NCBI RefSeq assembly: GCF_021155765.1 | Contig: NC_060110.1 | Coordinates: 496,001-560,000, forward strand | DNA from: Diprion similis | Taxonomy: Eukaryota > Arthropoda > Insecta > Hymenoptera > Diprionidae | Reading direction: 5' to 3' | DNA: 64,000 nt | In this document: in pieces, positions 61,909 to 64,000 of the stretch | How positions within the stretch are numbered: the stretch's first letter is position 1 | Layout of the letters: every line of letters begins with the position of its first letter | The notes under the pieces: model-generated | What the model saw: the letters and a program-made list of their open reading frames with translations, nothing else | Databases searched by the model: none | Told to the model about the DNA's origin: nothing | Program-made: the position numbers and the translations under genes

Positions 61909-64000
61909 CTGAAAAAAGGTACGACTTGAGTCTAATGCACTCATCAATTTTGGTATACACAAAATTTCAAGATTATATCGGATTACAGATACTTGTAAAT
62001 GATGGCAGCGATTTCATAAAATTACTTCCATAAACTTCAAAATATTTTACATTATTAGAATGACTTTTATGCATTCCAAGAGATTATCAGTGAATTGTAT
62101 GATTTCATTAGATTGCAATGATTTGCTGTAATTTCCAGAGATCTCGAGGATTAGATACGAATTTCATGAAGTTTCAAATGATTTCGATGGATGGCGAATA
62201 CCGGTATTCAAAATGATATTTTTTTATTATACAGTGTTCATGTTTCTCCCGAGATGATCATTTTGCATTAAGTACCAAAGAAATTTTTTTTTTTTTTTTC
62301 ATTTATCACACTCGAAATGTTTTTAGGTTAAATTGAATACTGCTTAATTATCCCGTGGACAAACTGATTTTCTGATTTTGAGAGAATTATCGTTCATCCC
62401 AGAAATACTATTGCCAGAGAAATGATGCAATGCTTTTGCTACTTATGGTATATAACAATTAGTGACTCATTTTCATGTCCCCAGAGGAATGGCACACAAA
62501 TCCGATGACGATATTTCTTTTTCTTAGGTGAGGTGTTTATGCGATATTCACTTTTTTATGTATCTGCTTCTGAGGAATGTTGTGAAGATCGATCAGTTGC
62601 AGAAAATATTTATGATTCTAATATACAAAAATTATAAATACGTTCCAAGCTTGCCATGGTGTAAAATGACCTGATTATAACGGGCGAGAGAACACAGAAA
62701 AATAATGGCTAACGTCATTTAAAAAAATCCTGTCACTGAGAACATTTTAAAATACTCTTAGCTAATATATTTTGGAAAAATCTGCAAATTTTTCGCAATT
62801 ACCAGAGAAAAGCTTCATTACATGCAAAATTATCATTTTGGGTAAAATGTAATGATAATTACATTACCAGTGAAGCAGGGAAAAATTCCTTGCTCGTTTC
62901 AATCTTCGAGCTCACAAGAACAGTAACCCAGGTGTACTTTACTGATTTTCTGCATTCTGTGATATGTTTTAGGAATTATCTTTAGGGGTTACATCTCTTA
63001 TTGTTTTGAGGGTAAACTATAAGAGTAGCCTTGACCTCTTGAAGAGCCGAAAAAGTACGTAAAATAATATGTGTCTAATGTTTTTTGATATACTGCAGCA
63101 TGCATTGACGTAGAGGAATAAATAGAGCATGGACCCCCACTTGTATGTAAGTTGTTTAATCCAGCGAATGAGGAGGACAAGCGGGAGAACATTTACGCCC
63201 TCGCTCTGTCCGCGCATGCGTATAAATCTTTTTTTTAGTATTATTATGGCGACTGTTTCATTTAACTTTTCATTGGCCAGCTATATTCTCAATCACGCCT
63301 TTGGCCATCTAGGAACATTTCGTCCTAAGCTGTTTTTACCCACTTATGGGTGAGCGGAAATTCTAGAAAAATTGAGGTTGTTTTTTAGTATTCCGATAGC
63401 CATGATAATAAAATATTTAGTGATGTAATAAATAACAATAAAAAATCGAGTGGAGTGACCATTTTACTAAAACAATCTATATCTCGGATCTAAAGCGTTG
63501 AAAAAAATATTCTAGGGATTAACATTCGAAAATATGTTCATTCAAATAAACCTGATGGTATTGATCCTGGCTTAAAAAACCTGTTTATATATAGCTGTCT
63601 GAAAAGACGGTATTTTTTAGCTACAAATTGCAATAAAATTGAAGTATTATTCAAAGAATAAACTTTTTATTAGAAAAAAAATTTAATTCTTATTTATAAA
63701 GAGTAAATTTTAATGTGAGGAGATCTAGAAGAAAATGTTTACAGAAAAAAATCATAAAATTTATATGAATAATGAGCCTCTTCTTCACATCCACTCTTCT
63801 CTGCTAAGCTTACTTCATCATACGTTACTGGTGGATGATGCCGCAAAAGGTAACAACTTTGGTTAATTTTATCCTCCATATTTTCAAACATACCTATTTT
63901 TTTTCGTATAGATCACTGTAAATGATTTTTTTTCAGTTGGTTAATGCTGTTAAAAATTTCAAATTTAATAAGGAAATACAAAGTTTACAAAACTGTTACT
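61909..64000. other. Unassigned AT-rich DNA, possible intron of the flanking gene
   Basis: There is no supported gene or transposon. If 61635-61908 is an exon, this may be intronic. A poly-T run lies at 62285-62300. Open frames at 62998-63217 and 63129-63353 have no recognised motif. Confidence 0.4.

Noticed and set aside
63129-63353. Possible first exon (MATVSFNFSLASYI...) followed by a GT donor-like gtgagc
   Set aside because: TATA-like tataaat upstream is weak evidence; no partner exon or family could be recognised.

Overview
This is eukaryotic, almost certainly insect, genomic DNA made nearly entirely of nested transposable elements. There is no bacterial gene organisation. The element types (Polinton/Maverick, Ty3/gypsy, Copia, DIRS, a LINE, pogo, TTAA-targeting elements, MITEs) and initiator-Met-tRNA primer sites fit an arthropod. 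A hymenopteran is a weak guess only. No host gene is certain; one short membrane-protein exon near 61.7 kb is the best candidate.

Layout. 1-8.2 kb: a decayed Polinton/adintovirus-like element whose left end lies outside the window. It holds protein-primed DNA polymerase, integrase, a Polinton-type hypothetical protein, a packaging ATPase, a phospholipase-A2-like/adenain gene, a penton-like gene, a short basic ORF and a double-jelly-roll major capsid. 8.2-26.7 kb: an old gypsy relic, split by a Kolobok/Mutator-like transposase relic, which is itself split by a 14-kb gypsy element (9881-23847; LTRs of 392 and 397 bp, duplicated target ccag). That 14-kb element contains three later insertions: a TTAA-flanked deleted DNA transposon, a 1.85-kb LTR-like insertion and a complete pogo-type transposon.

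26.7-32.7 kb: a Copia element (LTR at 26733, half-tRNA-iMet primer site) with two TTAA elements stacked beside its polypurine tract and a 902-bp palindromic element inside one of them. 32.7-38.6 kb: a non-LTR retrotransposon interrupted by a MITE, a 1.42-kb probable solo LTR and an 8-bp-TSD MITE. 38.6-43.2 kb: a truncated gypsy on the minus strand. 43.2-53.5 kb: a DIRS element on the minus strand (gag, RT/RNase H, tyrosine recombinase), split by an apparently intact, very young gypsy element on the plus strand (44578-50254; LTRs differ at one of 226 positions; single 1,496-codon ORF with an N-terminal SAP-like motif). 55-56.3 kb: satellite-like repeats. 57.8-60.2 kb: an element with about 340-bp inverted repeats and a decayed ORF. 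60.2-64 kb: mostly unassigned.

Most notable: the 14-kb gypsy carries two tandem macro (ADP-ribose-binding) domains between RNase H and integrase. The first resembles TARG1/OARD1 and keeps its lysine and aspartate. The second is a degenerate copy. An ADP-ribosylation-reversing activity inside a retrotransposon polyprotein would be an unusual accessory function.
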